Source: Mixophyes australis (taxonomy: Eukaryota > Chordata > Amphibia > Anura > Limnodynastidae). Taken from it: 64,000 bases of DNA. The notes beneath the pieces were generated by a model that was not told the DNA's origin, did no database searches, and worked only from the letters and a program-made list of their open reading frames with translations. The position numbers were made by a program, and so were the translations under genes. This document shows positions 54,346-64,000 of the stretch, piece after piece (within the stretch, counting starts at the first letter, position 1; each line of letters opens with the position of its first letter). Location of the stretch: NCBI GenBank assembly GCA_036250195.1, contig JAVHZZ010000011.1, forward strand, positions 59,152,919 through 59,216,918, in the 5' to 3' direction.

Positions 54346-57069
54346 AACCTAATGGAACAAACACCTTATTACTTGGTTTAGGCGCATAGCCATTGTTAAG
54401 ATGAACATCTTACCAAGGCTACTCTATATCTGGCAAACCCTCCCTATCCATGTCCCTGCTCATGTTCTGAGGAACCTGCAGCAATCGCTTAAAATTTTTA
54501 TTTGGGCAGGGCGAAAACCTAGAATCCGCATGCAGAAAGCCTGGGAGACCCCACCTGCAGAAATATTACCTAGCTAATCATCTCTCCCAATGTGTGGCCT
54601 GGCATTCTTCAGCACACCAGAGTGTGGACACACATTGAATCAGACTTATTAGCCCACTGCTCATCATTTTTGCTTCTAGGAACACCCCCTAATCAGAGAT
54701 GTAAAGCAACTTTTCCGTACTCTTCGTACGTGACCTAGCCCCCATGCAAGTTTTTCCCACTTTTACAGCCCTCAGAAATACATTGCAACTCCCTAATCAG
54801 GTATTTTACAAATACCTCCAACTCTGACATTATTTTACTTCACTTAAGTTCTCCTTGGTCATTGAGAAATTGGGAAAAAATGTTGTGTGTAGTTTCCTTG
54901 CAGGATAACCCCACCCTTTCAAGCACCTGTTATGGCCTATAAATTGATTTGAGCAGCTTCCACTTTTGTATTTTACAAATACCTCCAACTCTGACATTAT
55001 TTTACTTCACTTAAGTTCTCCTTGGTCATTGAGAAATGCTCACCTCTAGAAAATCTCTGCTGCAGCTCCTTTTGCTCCAAGGGCTTTATCTCCACCATAT
55101 ACCAGATATTGTTCCAACATAACCACCCCCAAAAGGACCCCCACAAATTGGCAACGGAGCAGGACGTGGAGGAGGAGCTGTATCCGAAAGAATGGGCCAA
55201 AAGACTTAATCTGGCCAAAGCATCAATATCGGTTTGGGTCAAAGAGAACGTTCACAAGATCTTCTATAGATGGTACTAGGTCCCTGCCTGCATTTGCTCA
55301 CTTGTCGCCAGATCTCTGTTGACGGGCCTATGGTCAGAGAGGCACCCTGCTGTACATATGGTGGACCTGCCCAAAAATAGGCCTCTACTAGCAAGAATAT
55401 AGAAAAATTAGGGAGTGAAATTATGGTTCTTCCTATAGAGATAGAAATAAAAAAAATTAAGTGGACAGAGATATCTAATAATCTGCACTATTAAAGACAA
55501 TGTCCAAAAAACAATATTGAATAATCTCGAGTGTGTCCTTTTCATTGGTTTCTGTCCCCATGTGATAATAACGCACAAGAAGCTGAGATTGAAATAGCAT
55601 CTGAATACTGTATCAATCAATTGTCAGTCCTAGATGCTCAACTCAGCTGGGCTTCAGAATATAAACAGCCTGTTCCTTTTCTTTCAGTGACATGATAGTA
55701 TGCACCGGATCTCAACAGCCAAAACTCGGAGCTCAAAGGGACCCAGGAAAATAGATAGCAGCATGCATTATAGAAAAAGTAATATAGTGCACCTCCGTTA
55801 CGATAAAATAACAAAACTGCTTTATTGGAGCACTCACATAAAATACAAATGGATGCACTAATATCACAATGCCCTTTGTACCAGATAGTAAAGGTAAGTG
55901 AAGCCAAACAAACACACGTCCGCAGCCCGGGATACAGTCGTGACCAATGACTTATCCAAATGGAATACACTGTGATACAAAATCTCTGAAAAGTTTAATG
56001 ATAAAAATAGGAATAAAAATTAATGGTATTCCATGTTTAGATCCTGATGGAATGTCACTGGCAATGTACTGCTATACGAAATAAATTATATAACTCACTT
56101 AATTGTCTGAGTGGTTCCAATGCTGCAGCTCCCTGCAGTCATAAGCAGAGAGCTGCAGCATTGGACCAACTATACTTTCCTTGCTATATATCTTTCAACA
56201 TATGAGCCAATTTGCTGGATATCTTGGAGGGATTTTATTGTGATTATATCTTTATATGAACTACCATATATTTACTACTTACACGGACATACTCATCAAT
56301 TTAGTATGTTTATAGACACCATTTGCGATTTAATTTATACAGCTTTTAGTCCCAGTGTTTTTTAAATGTTTGGTTACCAATTTTGAGGTCTATGTTTTTT
56401 TATATACTATTTTTATGTATCCTGCCATGGTTTCCTTTGATGTTTATAGTTAGACCACACCTATATATCACTATTCAGCGCTGCTTTTTCTCTATGATCT
56501 GACATCCCTGACTCAACTCACCATTTGCAAAAACTGACCCGCCACATAATAAACGTGGCAACGCCTCATAGCTGCACACTGGAAAAACACCTCCCCACCT
56601 TCCCTCTCCTGCACTAATCAGAGCATACCGGCCACTTACCACATGGAGCGCATAAAAGCCAAATTGCACGACACCCCTACTACATTCTGGGCTGTCTGTT
56701 CGCTTTGGACAGATCACTACGGAGCTACTCCTCCCTTGGCTGCAACATACTCCCATTTGCTACAATCTCCCCAGCCACTTCCATAACACTTCACAGTCAT
56801 TGCTGCTTACCATCTCCACTCCACTCCTACAATTGCCAAATAACCCCACCCCTTTCTTTTCCCCTCTCCATTGTTCGTCTTCCCTCTAAAAATCCTTGGT
56901 ATAAAAACTTACCTCTTGGTATAAGTAGGTCTCTCACATTTAGATAAGCACTATTTTTTGTACATTGATATGGTCTTGTTAATAACCACTGTACCACAAC
57001 ACCTGTTGATTTACTGTTGGTTCTCATTTTTGTATCTTGACTAAAAACAATAAAAAAAAGCTTATTAAA
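54346..57069 (+). pseudogene. 5'-truncated L1 (ORF2 3' part) with target duplications
   Basis: Frames give the L1 ORF2 region after RT: AIVKMNILPRLLYIWQTLPI, LRNLQQSLKIFIWAGRKPRI, later WAKRLNLAKASISVWVKENVHKIFYRWYL and a TYGGPAQK-like zinc region near 55360. The C-terminal HWKNTSPPSLS block with MERIKAKL is near 56580-56680. The 3' end is AATAAAAAAAAG and poly(A) near 57045-57069. An imperfect 14-bp duplication (AAAATGGACwTGTA) lies at 54332-54345 and 57070-57083. A 70-bp direct repeat (54801-54870, 54970-55039) and a Penelope-like piece at 55430-56480 interrupt it. Confidence 0.82.
55430..56480 (-). mobile_element. Penelope-like terminal sequence inside L1
   Basis: On the minus strand, ...GTGAGTGCTCCAATAAAGCAGTTTTG... 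and GAGCTCCGAGTTTTGGCTG near 55720-55840 resemble terminal repeats of amphibian Penelope-like elements. A perfect 15-bp inverted repeat, CCAATGCTGCAGCTC, occurs near 56117-56131 and 56152-56166. No coding sequence. It separates two parts of one L1, so it inserted after the L1. Confidence 0.45.
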
Positions 57070-57094
57070 AAAAAATGGACTTGTACAGTTTAAC

Positions 57095-57150
57095 AAACCA
57101 AGCACTTCATCGTCAAGGACTGCCACTTTTGTGGCTGAAGTGCTTGGTTT
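57095..57150. repeat. Stem-loop downstream of hAT transposase (copy 2)
   Basis: Arms 57095-57109 (AAACCAAGCACTTCA) and 57136-57150 are perfect reverse complements. It is homologous to 17730-17793 in the opposite orientation, matching the opposite orientation of the two transposases. Confidence 0.9.
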
Positions 57151-57249
57151 CTTTGGGCCCCCACAAAACAAGCTAAGAATGGGCTTAAGCTAACAGTTAA
57201 GCTAACAGTTCTCAGAAGTCTACAGTGGCAAGATGTTGTTGTCATGATG

Positions 57250-58640
57250 TAATTACCGGAAAAGGCCTACCTCGTGGAATTAGTGGTTCATTTTGATGAA
57301 CATCATCTTTTCTACATTTTTAGGGAGTAGCTTCCTACATCGATCGCAGGCAAGGTCCCCGACTGTGCTAAAAACTCTTTCGGAGTACACACTGGAGGGT
57401 GAGCAGCTCAGGTATTGCAAAGCAAGTTTGTACATGGGTCTCCAAATTGCCTTTTTTTGCTCCCAGTATGTAAAGGGACCATCTGACGTGTCTAGTTGTA
57501 TGCTGTCGTTAAAATAATCCTCCACTATTCTTTGAATGTTGATAGTAGGATCAGGTAGAGTTACAGCAGAGGTGTCACAATTTTTGGGTAATTCTTTTAG
57601 ACCAGATGTCAAAATATTGTGCTGACTCATCTGCATCATCCTTGTGTCTCTTAGAAAAGCTACATTTTTTCCTAGCAGCAGTTGCCTGAGAAACTGAAGA
57701 AGACGTTGTTGTGTCATGTACCACTTGAGCTGTCAACTTGGTCACAGGAGCTCATTGCGTCTCTTGAGATCTGGGTCAGTTGGAACTAAAGAAAATACAT
57801 AGCTCTTAAACTTAGCATCAAGCACAGTCGCCAAAATGTAGTTATCCGATTTTAAGATCTTGATAACTCTTGGATTCTGGCGAAGCAAATAAAATATTTA
57901 ATCTACAAGTCCGACATACTTAGCGTAATTGCTTTGCTTCATCTCCTCCAATTTCTCAAGCTGCTTTTCCAAAAGTCTAATTAAGGGAATCACTTGGCTC
58001 AAGCTAGCAGCGTCTGAACTCACTTCACAGGTGACTACTTTAAATGGAGCACCTTGCACAACACAGAAAGTATTCTCCCTCCTTTTCCAATGTCATGGCT
58101 TGTTTAGTAAGTGTGGATGGCTTGTCACTGTTCCTCAATCATCAGAAGCATGTAAAGGGTGAAATTCCACTTTGTTACTACCTTTCTTCAGGTGGTGGCA
58201 GGACAAATAAATTGTTCTTGCAGCTGCTGCAATCTCCTACATGCTGTTGCAGAATGCTGAAAATGTCCCCAAATTTTTGCGGCCACAAACAGCATCTCCT
58301 GCACGTCCCTGTCATTTTTCAAAAAGCTCTATACCACTAAGTTGATTGTGTGAGAAAAACAGGGAATGTAATGGAGTTCACCCAGCTCTAATGCCTTCAC
58401 TATATTGGTGGCGTTATCAGAAATCACATATCTTGAGGAGAGTCAAAGCGTGATAAGCCATGTTGCAATGACATCCCTTAGTTTTTCTAACAGGTTGTCA
58501 GGTATGCCTCTTAATGAAGCCGGTGATACACAGAGTAACCTGCCTCTGAAAAATATGGCGCTGTTTGGTAGATGCTGTTGCTGTAGGTGATTCATCAACC
58601 CAGTAGGCTGTCAATCTTTAGTTTGCCTAATTCCGCTTGT
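57250..58640 (-). pseudogene. hAT transposase catalytic and C-terminal region
   Basis: Minus-strand frames contain SDNATNIVKALELGELHYIPCFSHTINLVV near 58410-58300, the conserved hAT/ZBED block with the catalytic Asp and the CFAH-type motif. Further down are CRRLQQLQEQF and KWNFTLYML, and an open 145-codon frame (57717-57280) ending with MYKLALQYLSCSPSSVYSERVFSTVGDLACDRCRKLLPKNVEKMMFIKMN, the C-terminal dimerisation region. Stops and shifts interrupt the part above 57717. It continues at 62469 beyond an insertion. Confidence 0.88.
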
Positions 58641-58649
58641 CTATATGTC

Positions 58650-59395
58650 TAAAGTTAAGTGTACAGTGTTACCCATTTTGTAGCACAATAATTAATTTTT
58701 TTCTAACATTCTGGTACAGGTGAGGAATTGCTTTTTTAGTAAAATGTTGTTGAGATGGTAACACGTTTCCTTCATACATTCATTAGCACGTGTAAAGTGT
58801 ATGTTCATTCTCAATCGCACATAAAAAAAATATTTTTACTAATATGGATACCTTTGAAGAATGACAAACAACTGCTCTTTTTCTGCTCACTGTGGCAAGA
58901 AGACTGCAAGTACAGACCAGACTGTTGCATGTTTGAGCTGGGTATAGGGGTAATAGTCAGTAATGGGTTTGGCATTAAATATTGTCCTCCCATGCTGCAT
59001 CTGTGTATGCCAAAATGTTTACAAAGTATACAAAGGTGTCTGCCTGTGGTTTGCTGGACTTAGAATTGTATGCGTGTACAAATCTTCCTTGGTAGCCCTA
59101 CACAAGAAATCGCACACCAAACACTCCATTTCCACTTGTATCGTTCTACTAGCACTTTTCATTTTGCTTGGTAGCGTTTGTCCAGGTCAAAAGTGTGTGG
59201 TTCAGGTTTTTTGGCCATCAAAGTGTTTGTGCATTCCACCATCTTTGTAGTTAGCGCATCACTTTCATCAACCCAACAGAGCCTATTTTTTTCCCTCTTC
59301 TGTTGCATTTGTGGTGGAATTGCAACCTCAGGTACATCTTAAGTACAATATTAAATGCATGTAATTAAACTATTTCACTCATCTTTATGTTTCAG
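58650..59395. other. Left part of the Harbinger-like insertion
   Basis: AT-rich, no coding similarity recognised. Near its end a pyrimidine-rich acceptor (TTTATGTTTCAG, AG at 59394-59395) precedes transposase coding sequence, so it may be an intron and upstream exons too diverged to read. Confidence 0.35.
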
Positions 59396-60190
59396 TTTTC
59401 TGCAACGGTAGAACAATGGCAAGTTATTGCAGAAGAATTTGAAAAGCAATGTAATTTTCCAAACTATGGCAGTGCCATTGATGGGAAACATGGTCGATTT
59501 ATGCCTCCATCCAACAGTGGATCTTGTAATTATAATTAAAAAGGATTTTTAAGAATCATTCTAATGGCCATAGTTGATGAGAATTATGAATTCTTATTTG
59601 TGGACATTGGTGGTAGAGCATTGTTGCAGACTCCCTCTCATGCAAAACTAAAAAAAAAAACTATGAACTTAATATTCCAACCAGAAGTAATACAAAATAT
59701 GGACTAAATTTTGTGTGTGTCTGATGAAGCATTTGCATTGCACAACAATGTATTGAAACCTTAGACGCAACGCAATTGGTCTATAGAAAGGCGGATATTT
59801 AATTATAGACTGTTACAAGTTAGGCGTGTTGTTGAAAATGCATTTGGAATTCTCAGTAACAGATACAGATTTCTCCATTGATATTAATCTACGTTTGGAG
59901 AAGATAGAAAAAGTGGTGATGGCCTGTTGTGTTCTGCATAACCTTCAAAGACGTAAAATCTCCTGTGTACGCAGTTCACATACGTATGAGGACAACAATG
60001 TCGAGGAAACGGCGGTAGTTGGCTTGACACCTCTAGAGTCGGGCAACCTTAAAAAAGCAAGTGCCAGTGCAAACTTGAACAGGGAGGCATACCTTCAATA
60101 TTTTAACAGGGAGGGTGCAGTGCCATGGCAGAATGAGTGTGTAACATTTGTGCATAAGCATGTTATGTGTGCAAACTTTATTGTTGTGTA
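59396..60190 (+). pseudogene. PIF/Harbinger transposase remnant (HARBI1-like)
   Basis: After a splice acceptor the frame reads VEQWQVIAEEFEKQCNFPNYGSAIDGKHGRF (first catalytic Asp in IDGKH) and SGSCNYN, then a stop where the family has Tyr in NYKGF. It goes on LMAIVDENYEFLFVDIG (second Asp). A shifted frame gives SDEAFAL, then RVVENAFGILSNRYRF (catalytic Glu), and in a third frame RLEKIEKVVMACCVLHNLQRRK. The order is that of DDE transposases of this superfamily. At least one stop and two frameshifts make it inactive. Confidence 0.88.
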
Positions 60191-60442
60191 TTTCTAAAGT
60201 AATAAACCGCACAGCAACAGCAAAATATACTTTACTTAGAATTTCACTATGAGGTATGCCATCTGCTTGGACCACATCAGTAGGAGAACCACTGTCCGTA
60301 TCCAGGCTGCAGGTGGACGGGCATGTAATTTTATTTTCACGAAGGTCAAAGTATCACAGTTTTGGCACATAATCAGATGCACCTGCCCCTGATTTTTTTT
60401 TTTTTTAGGCCCCAACCTTATTTAATTCACACTTCAGAAACA

Positions 60443-60985
60443 TACTGGTAGGTTAATTGGCTGCTAACAAAATTGACATGTGTGTCTGTGAATTTAGACT
60501 GTAAGCCCCAATGGGGCAGAGACTGATGTGAGCAAATTCATCATCATCATCATCATCATTTATTTATGTAGCGTCACTAATTCCGCAGCGCTGTACAGAG
60601 AACTCATTCACATCAGTCCCTGCCCCATTGGAGCTTACAATCTAAATTCCCCAATATAGGTACACATTCACACAGGCAGAGAGGGAGACAGACAGACAGA
60701 GAGGGAGAGACTAGGGTCAATTCTTATAGCAGCCAATTAACCTACCAGTATGTTTTTTGGAGTGTGGGAGAAAACCGGAGCACCCGGAGGAAACCCACGC
60801 AAACACAGGGAGAAGATACAAACTCCCCACAGATAAGGCCATGGTCGGGAATTGAACTCATGACCCCAGTGCTGTGAGGCAGAAGTGCTACCACTAGGCC
60901 ACTGTGCTGCCCAAATTCTCTGTACAGCGCGGCAGGATGAGTGGCGCTACATAAATGGTAATAATAATAATGGTAATATGCAGTT
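60443..60985 (+). mobile_element. SINE (outer, plus strand), split by another SINE
   Basis: The left part, 60443-60533 (CTGGTAGGTTAATTGGCTGC, CCCCAATGGGGCAGAGACTG), and the right part, 60919-60985 (CTGTACAGCGCGGCAGGATG, then an ATA-rich tail), together make the 3' half of the family. The gap is the inner SINE. The 5' part is missing or diverged. 60191-60442 is unassigned. Confidence 0.75.
60540..60912 (-). mobile_element. tRNA-derived SINE (inner, minus strand)
   Basis: On the minus strand it starts GGGCAGCACAGTGGCC. A-box-like TGGCCTAGTGGTAGCAC and B-box-like AGTTCAATTCC (near 60847-60900) form a split RNA polymerase III promoter as in tRNA genes. A LINE-like body with GTTTGCGTGGGTTTCCTCCG and a (GAT)n tail (plus-strand ATC, 60540-60561) follow. 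The flanking AAATTC at 60534-60539 and 60913-60918 is the target duplication. It inserted into another copy of its own family. 60986-61432 is unassigned. Confidence 0.85.
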
Positions 60986-61432
60986 GTTACAATAAGCACA
61001 ATTGTACAAGAAACCATTCATAATCACAACTTACCTTGTATGGCAATAGATGCAAGGTGTAAAACAATCGTAGAATCTTTTTGTATTTCTCGGACCACTA
61101 GGAGTTAAATATATTGATATTCACCAAACACAAGGTTTTTATATACAAATGGCCTTCACAGAGAAAGCTCCATTCTGTATAGGTACTACCACTGATCCAA
61201 AACTTAAACAAACACCCATGTCTGAGTGTATAAAATTACAGAGAGGCCTGTCTGGCACCAAGGAACATTAGAAGATAGCGGATGAGGAGCAGGAGTCGGT
61301 GGGGGTAAAAGTATAATTTTTTTTTTGTATCAGTAGTGGAGAAAAAGAAGAGGAAATACAATTAACAGGCGTGAAAAGAGCAAAGGCAATGAGCCCGAGA
61401 GGTGAAGATGATGGTAAAAGTATTGGGCCAGT

Positions 61433-61606
61433 ATGACGTCGACTGCCAAAAGAGAAAATTCCCGAAGAATTAATACCAGAAAGGAACTAATAACAACAAA
61501 ATTACTAAAACAAATTAAGGAGAAACTTGGGAAGAAAATAAATAAATTTCAAGTGCAGAAGTGTTGGGTCAGACCTAAAAAAAATAAAGAACGAAGACTG
61601 ATGTGA
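61433..61606 (+). CDS. Small basic protein (57 residues)
   Basis: An ATG at 61433 opens a 57-codon frame, very rich in Lys, Arg and Thr, with a central KLLKQIKEKLGKKINKF segment and a WVRP motif near the end, stop at 61604-61606. A W-RP-like motif occurs near the N-terminus of Harbinger-type transposases, and the frame lies in Harbinger-like sequence. It could be a first exon of the gene below or a fragment. Low certainty. Confidence 0.35.
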   Translation: MTSTAKRENSRRINTRKELITTKLLKQIKEKLGKKINKFQVQKCWVRPKKNKERRLM

Positions 61607-61981
61607 ATTCGTAGAAATATTAAAAAAAAATTGAGTTTGACTATTTTAAGGACTTGTAAGTGAATTTGTAGATAAATGACTGACAAAATGGTATATAGTA
61701 TATTATAAATGTTACATTATTTCCAGAAAGAAGAATGCACAATGTCCTTCTGCTCCACGGGAGGTTTCTGTCCTCCCTGAGCTCGCCTTAGGACACCTGC
61801 ATAGGTACTGAAAATTTTAAAGATCAACACGAACTTATTAAAGCTGAAAAAATAGATACCGAAATAGAAGAAAAAAAAGATGTATTAAAAGAAAGTATTT
61901 GAAGTCACATGTGGAAACTGTAAAATGTTTTGCAGAGAAACATATACCGTTATAATAACCAAAATAGCGCCTGTTTTACAG

Positions 61982-62288
61982 AACCTATGGAGGTAAAGGG
62001 CACCTTTGCAGAGATGCAACAAGAGGGACCACAACATGAAGTTATTATGAGCAGTGTAGAAGGTGAGCACATTGGGACTTTACTTGATGTTGGAAAAATA
62101 CTAAATTTTATTACAAATATAGAAATTAAATGTTAAACTTTTTTCCATTCCTCGTAGATACCATCGTCCTATCGGACGAAAGTTCTGAGGGAGAAAAGAA
62201 TGCTGGTAGTCCTTTGGGTGTGGTAGAGAAGATGGAAAAGCTTGACGAATATTTTAAAGAATTAAGGGCAAACATCAGTGATGTATAA
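61982..62288 (+). CDS. Predicted two-exon acidic protein in Harbinger-like DNA
   Basis: Exon a (possible acceptor TTTTACAG at 61974-61981) reads MEVKGTFAEMQQEGPQHEVIMSSVE and ends at a donor AG|GTGAGC (62062/62063). The intron 62063-62157 (95 bp) ends TTCCATTCCTCGTAG. Exon b continues in phase as D-TIVLSDESSEGEK...KMEKLDEYFKELRANI and stops at 62286-62288. Splicing keeps one frame open across the junction. The product is acidic, with a helix-rich end, no recognised domain. The position suggests the second (Myb-like) gene of a Harbinger element, C-terminal part; that is inference. Confidence 0.45.
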
Positions 62289-62468
62289 AAAAAAGAAAAA
62301 GAAAAAATTATTGGTATGAAAACACTACAGTGTGCACTTAGCCTGTGATCACTAGTGAGGATTTTGATGAGGAAGATGTTATCGGAGTAGATTGCAGTTG
62401 CTGCAATCTAGCTGAGAGAAAGGAGCTAGCTCACGCTGGACTGCTTGTTATTTTTTTTACCCTAAGTT

Positions 62469-63165
62469 TCAGATTTTCCCAAAAGCTTCCCATGAACTCT
62501 TCAAATGGCGTAACATGGATGAGGATCCTAGATGGTTAAGCTCCCTACCTCTACTGACTGTGGCTTTACAAATGCTACAAATGGCTAGACAATGGTCAGG
62601 ATTTGGGTAAAAATAATTCCACATATAAGAGGTGGATTTTTTGGTATTATACCCAGGCATGCCAATTGCCTTTTTCTTATCACTGGAAAGAACTGCTTCC
62701 ACTGGTGCAGGACTTACACAATTAACATCCTCAATAGCACAGTCGTCAGCTACACAAATATCTCCCTCATCCTGTTGCAAATCCAAAGTGGCATCCTCAG
62801 TTTCTATATCACCACCAGCTACACTTGGGCTGCTCATCCACACATTTGCAGAAAAAGTGAAAGAAGGCTTCGTTACGAGTACAGTATCAGAAAGGTCAGG
62901 CTTACACATAGCACTTGTGGATAGACTCTCCTCAGGGATTTGTCATTTCTGAACATACAGTTTCTTCTACTGCCTTACTGTTTTTTTTTTCTAGCTCGGC
63001 TTTTACACAAGTTTTTTTGGCACCTTTTTTTGACTCAGAATTACAAGGTCTTGCATCATCATGACAGACCTTAGATGATGTCTCACAGGCAGTTGCAGAA
63101 CTAGCACTCAAAGAGAAAGGCGAAGGCCTGATTCTTCCCTTGCCACTGTGTGTGTAGGATGGCAT
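62469..63165 (-). pseudogene. hAT transposase N-terminus with BED zinc finger
   Basis: Starts with ATG at 63165 (MPSYTHSGKGRIRPSPFSL), an acidic and Lys-rich leader. A frameshift near 62920 leads into a 146-codon frame with an acidic middle (EDATLDLQQDEGDI) and a BED-type finger: SYMWNYFYPNPDHCLAICSICKATVSRG...LGSSSMLRHL (CX2C, distal His). BED fingers bind transposon ends. The frame stops at 62469 where the Harbinger-like insertion begins; the catalytic part resumes at 58640. Confidence 0.8.
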
Positions 63166-63312
63166 GTTGACAATTTTATATTTTTCTCACTTAACTTTCC
63201 CTTTATTAGCGGCGGTTTTTCCTTTACCAACGTAAAACCTTGTTTTTTTGGATTTCAGTTTCCCTGATATAAACCCACTATGCACTTGAGCATAGGCTTT
63301 AGTACATGACGT

Positions 63313-63800
63313 AGAGACTAGAATCATCATGACTGGTGCCAGCAGCTGCTTAGTGCCCCTCTTCTGTGGACTGATCAGGACCCATATCTATGGCACAGAG
63401 CAAAGTCACTGGAGACTGACAAGAACACTGCTAGTCCCCGTTTCTGTGTGAGCAATGTCACTGGAGACTGACAAGAACGCCCCAAATGTGAGCTCCTTTA
63501 TTCAGACATGCAAGCATTGGTTCAGCACTCTAACAAGAGTCTGATCATCAAACAATGCATTTACATTGCTGATTTTAGTAGCACCCTGTTTTAGCAATCT
63601 CCCCTATATCTTGCAGGGGGCCACAATATATCTCCATTTTTATCATAGCTGGTACAGTGAAACACGGAAGGTTCCTTATCTGTTTCTTTGTTATGCATAG
63701 TTGAATCTCTTACTCTTCCCTGCAGGATATTTAGTTGTATTAAGTCATTAAAACATAAGCATATTATATAAACACAGAGGGAGAGAACTAGTGTCCTCTA
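63313..63800 (-). mobile_element. Possible LTR
   Basis: On the minus strand GTCTGAATAAAGGAGCTCAC (poly(A) signal at 63497-63502, complement) resembles the end of R in the gypsy LTR at 11714 (GAATAAAGAGCTC). A 22-bp direct repeat (GTCACTGGAGACTGACAAGA plus two bases) occurs at 63404 and 63457. The ends and a target duplication were not found. 63801-64000 is AT-rich and unassigned. Confidence 0.35.
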
Positions 63801-64000
63801 GTGTGCTTCTAATGAAATATGTACATTAAACATTTTATCTGGAAGGATTTGGATTCTATTCATTATACAAACTATTAATATATAAATTATTCACTTAAAT
63901 ATAATTTTTACATACTAGTTCCTGATGTTGTTCCTATAATTTCCTTCCCTGTTTTCTCAATTTGTGGTTTCATCTCATATATTTTTAAAAACTTTCCTTA

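Larger units (their letters stand above)
53142..63250 (-). mobile_element. hAT transposon with nested insertions
   Basis: The left terminus, TAGAGATGTTCACTG followed by CGTGTTTTGGTTTTGG, resembles the inverted right end of the hAT at 20766. The minus-strand transposase is split: N-terminal BED part at 62469-63165, catalytic and C-terminal part at 57250-58640. The 3' region is partly duplicated (53330-53690 versus 53857-54345 plus 57070-57210). Insertions within it: a palindromic MITE, an L1, and a PIF/Harbinger-like segment. The other terminus was not found; the upper limit is approximate. Confidence 0.7.

Overview
The window looks like non-coding, transposon-saturated DNA from a large vertebrate nuclear genome, most likely a frog or toad (Anura). 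The reasons are the mix of mobile elements: Tx1/L1-type LINEs, BEL/Pao and Ty3/gypsy LTR elements, Penelope-like elements, hAT and PIF/Harbinger DNA transposons, palindromic MITEs and a tRNA-derived SINE with a LINE-like tail, together with introns, poly(A)-tailed insertions and AT-rich composition. The species assignment is inference. I see no confident host gene, no cellular tRNA or rRNA gene and no CRISPR array.

Layout. 1-1049 is unassigned, with some splice-like signals. About 1050-7636 is one decayed BEL/Pao retrotransposon (plus strand). It reads protease, RT, RNase H, integrase, 3' LTR, and is broken by an insertion with a minisatellite (1434-2402), a 5'-truncated L1 with a 15-bp target duplication (3706-4390), a solo LTR (4756-5805) and MITEs. 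About 8131-9460 holds a MITE and a deleted endogenous retrovirus (LTR plus an RNase H scrap, minus strand). 10826-20766 is a hAT element with an 8-bp target duplication, swollen by minisatellites. Inside it sits the youngest element of the window: a complete Ty3/gypsy retrotransposon (11714-15937) with 226-bp LTRs, tRNA-Leu-type primer site, polypurine tract, 5-bp target duplication and one open 1208-codon Gag-Pol frame.

22598-26872 is a second hAT-type element (8-bp duplication) stuffed with minisatellites and a retroviral LTR. 27700-28600 is a Penelope-like RT. 29562-32098 is a Gag-only LTR element with an unusual domain order. 33904-47000 is a field of solo LTRs (34893-35532, 38422-39976, 46249-46985), L1 pieces and Penelope-like debris. 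47222-50790 is an L1 on the minus strand. 51806-52032 is a perfect 95-bp inverted repeat.

53142 to about 63250 is a third hAT element (minus strand), related to the first. It contains a palindromic MITE, an L1 with target duplications (54346-57069), and a PIF/Harbinger-like segment (about 58650-62460) with a transposase remnant, a SINE inserted into another SINE of the same family, and a predicted spliced reading frame.

Functionally this is a stratified archive of nested insertions rather than a set of cooperating genes. Only the 11714-15937 element looks recently active. The most unexpected signal is a stem-loop just downstream of the hAT transposase in both related hAT elements, whose paired bases differ in a compensatory way between copies.
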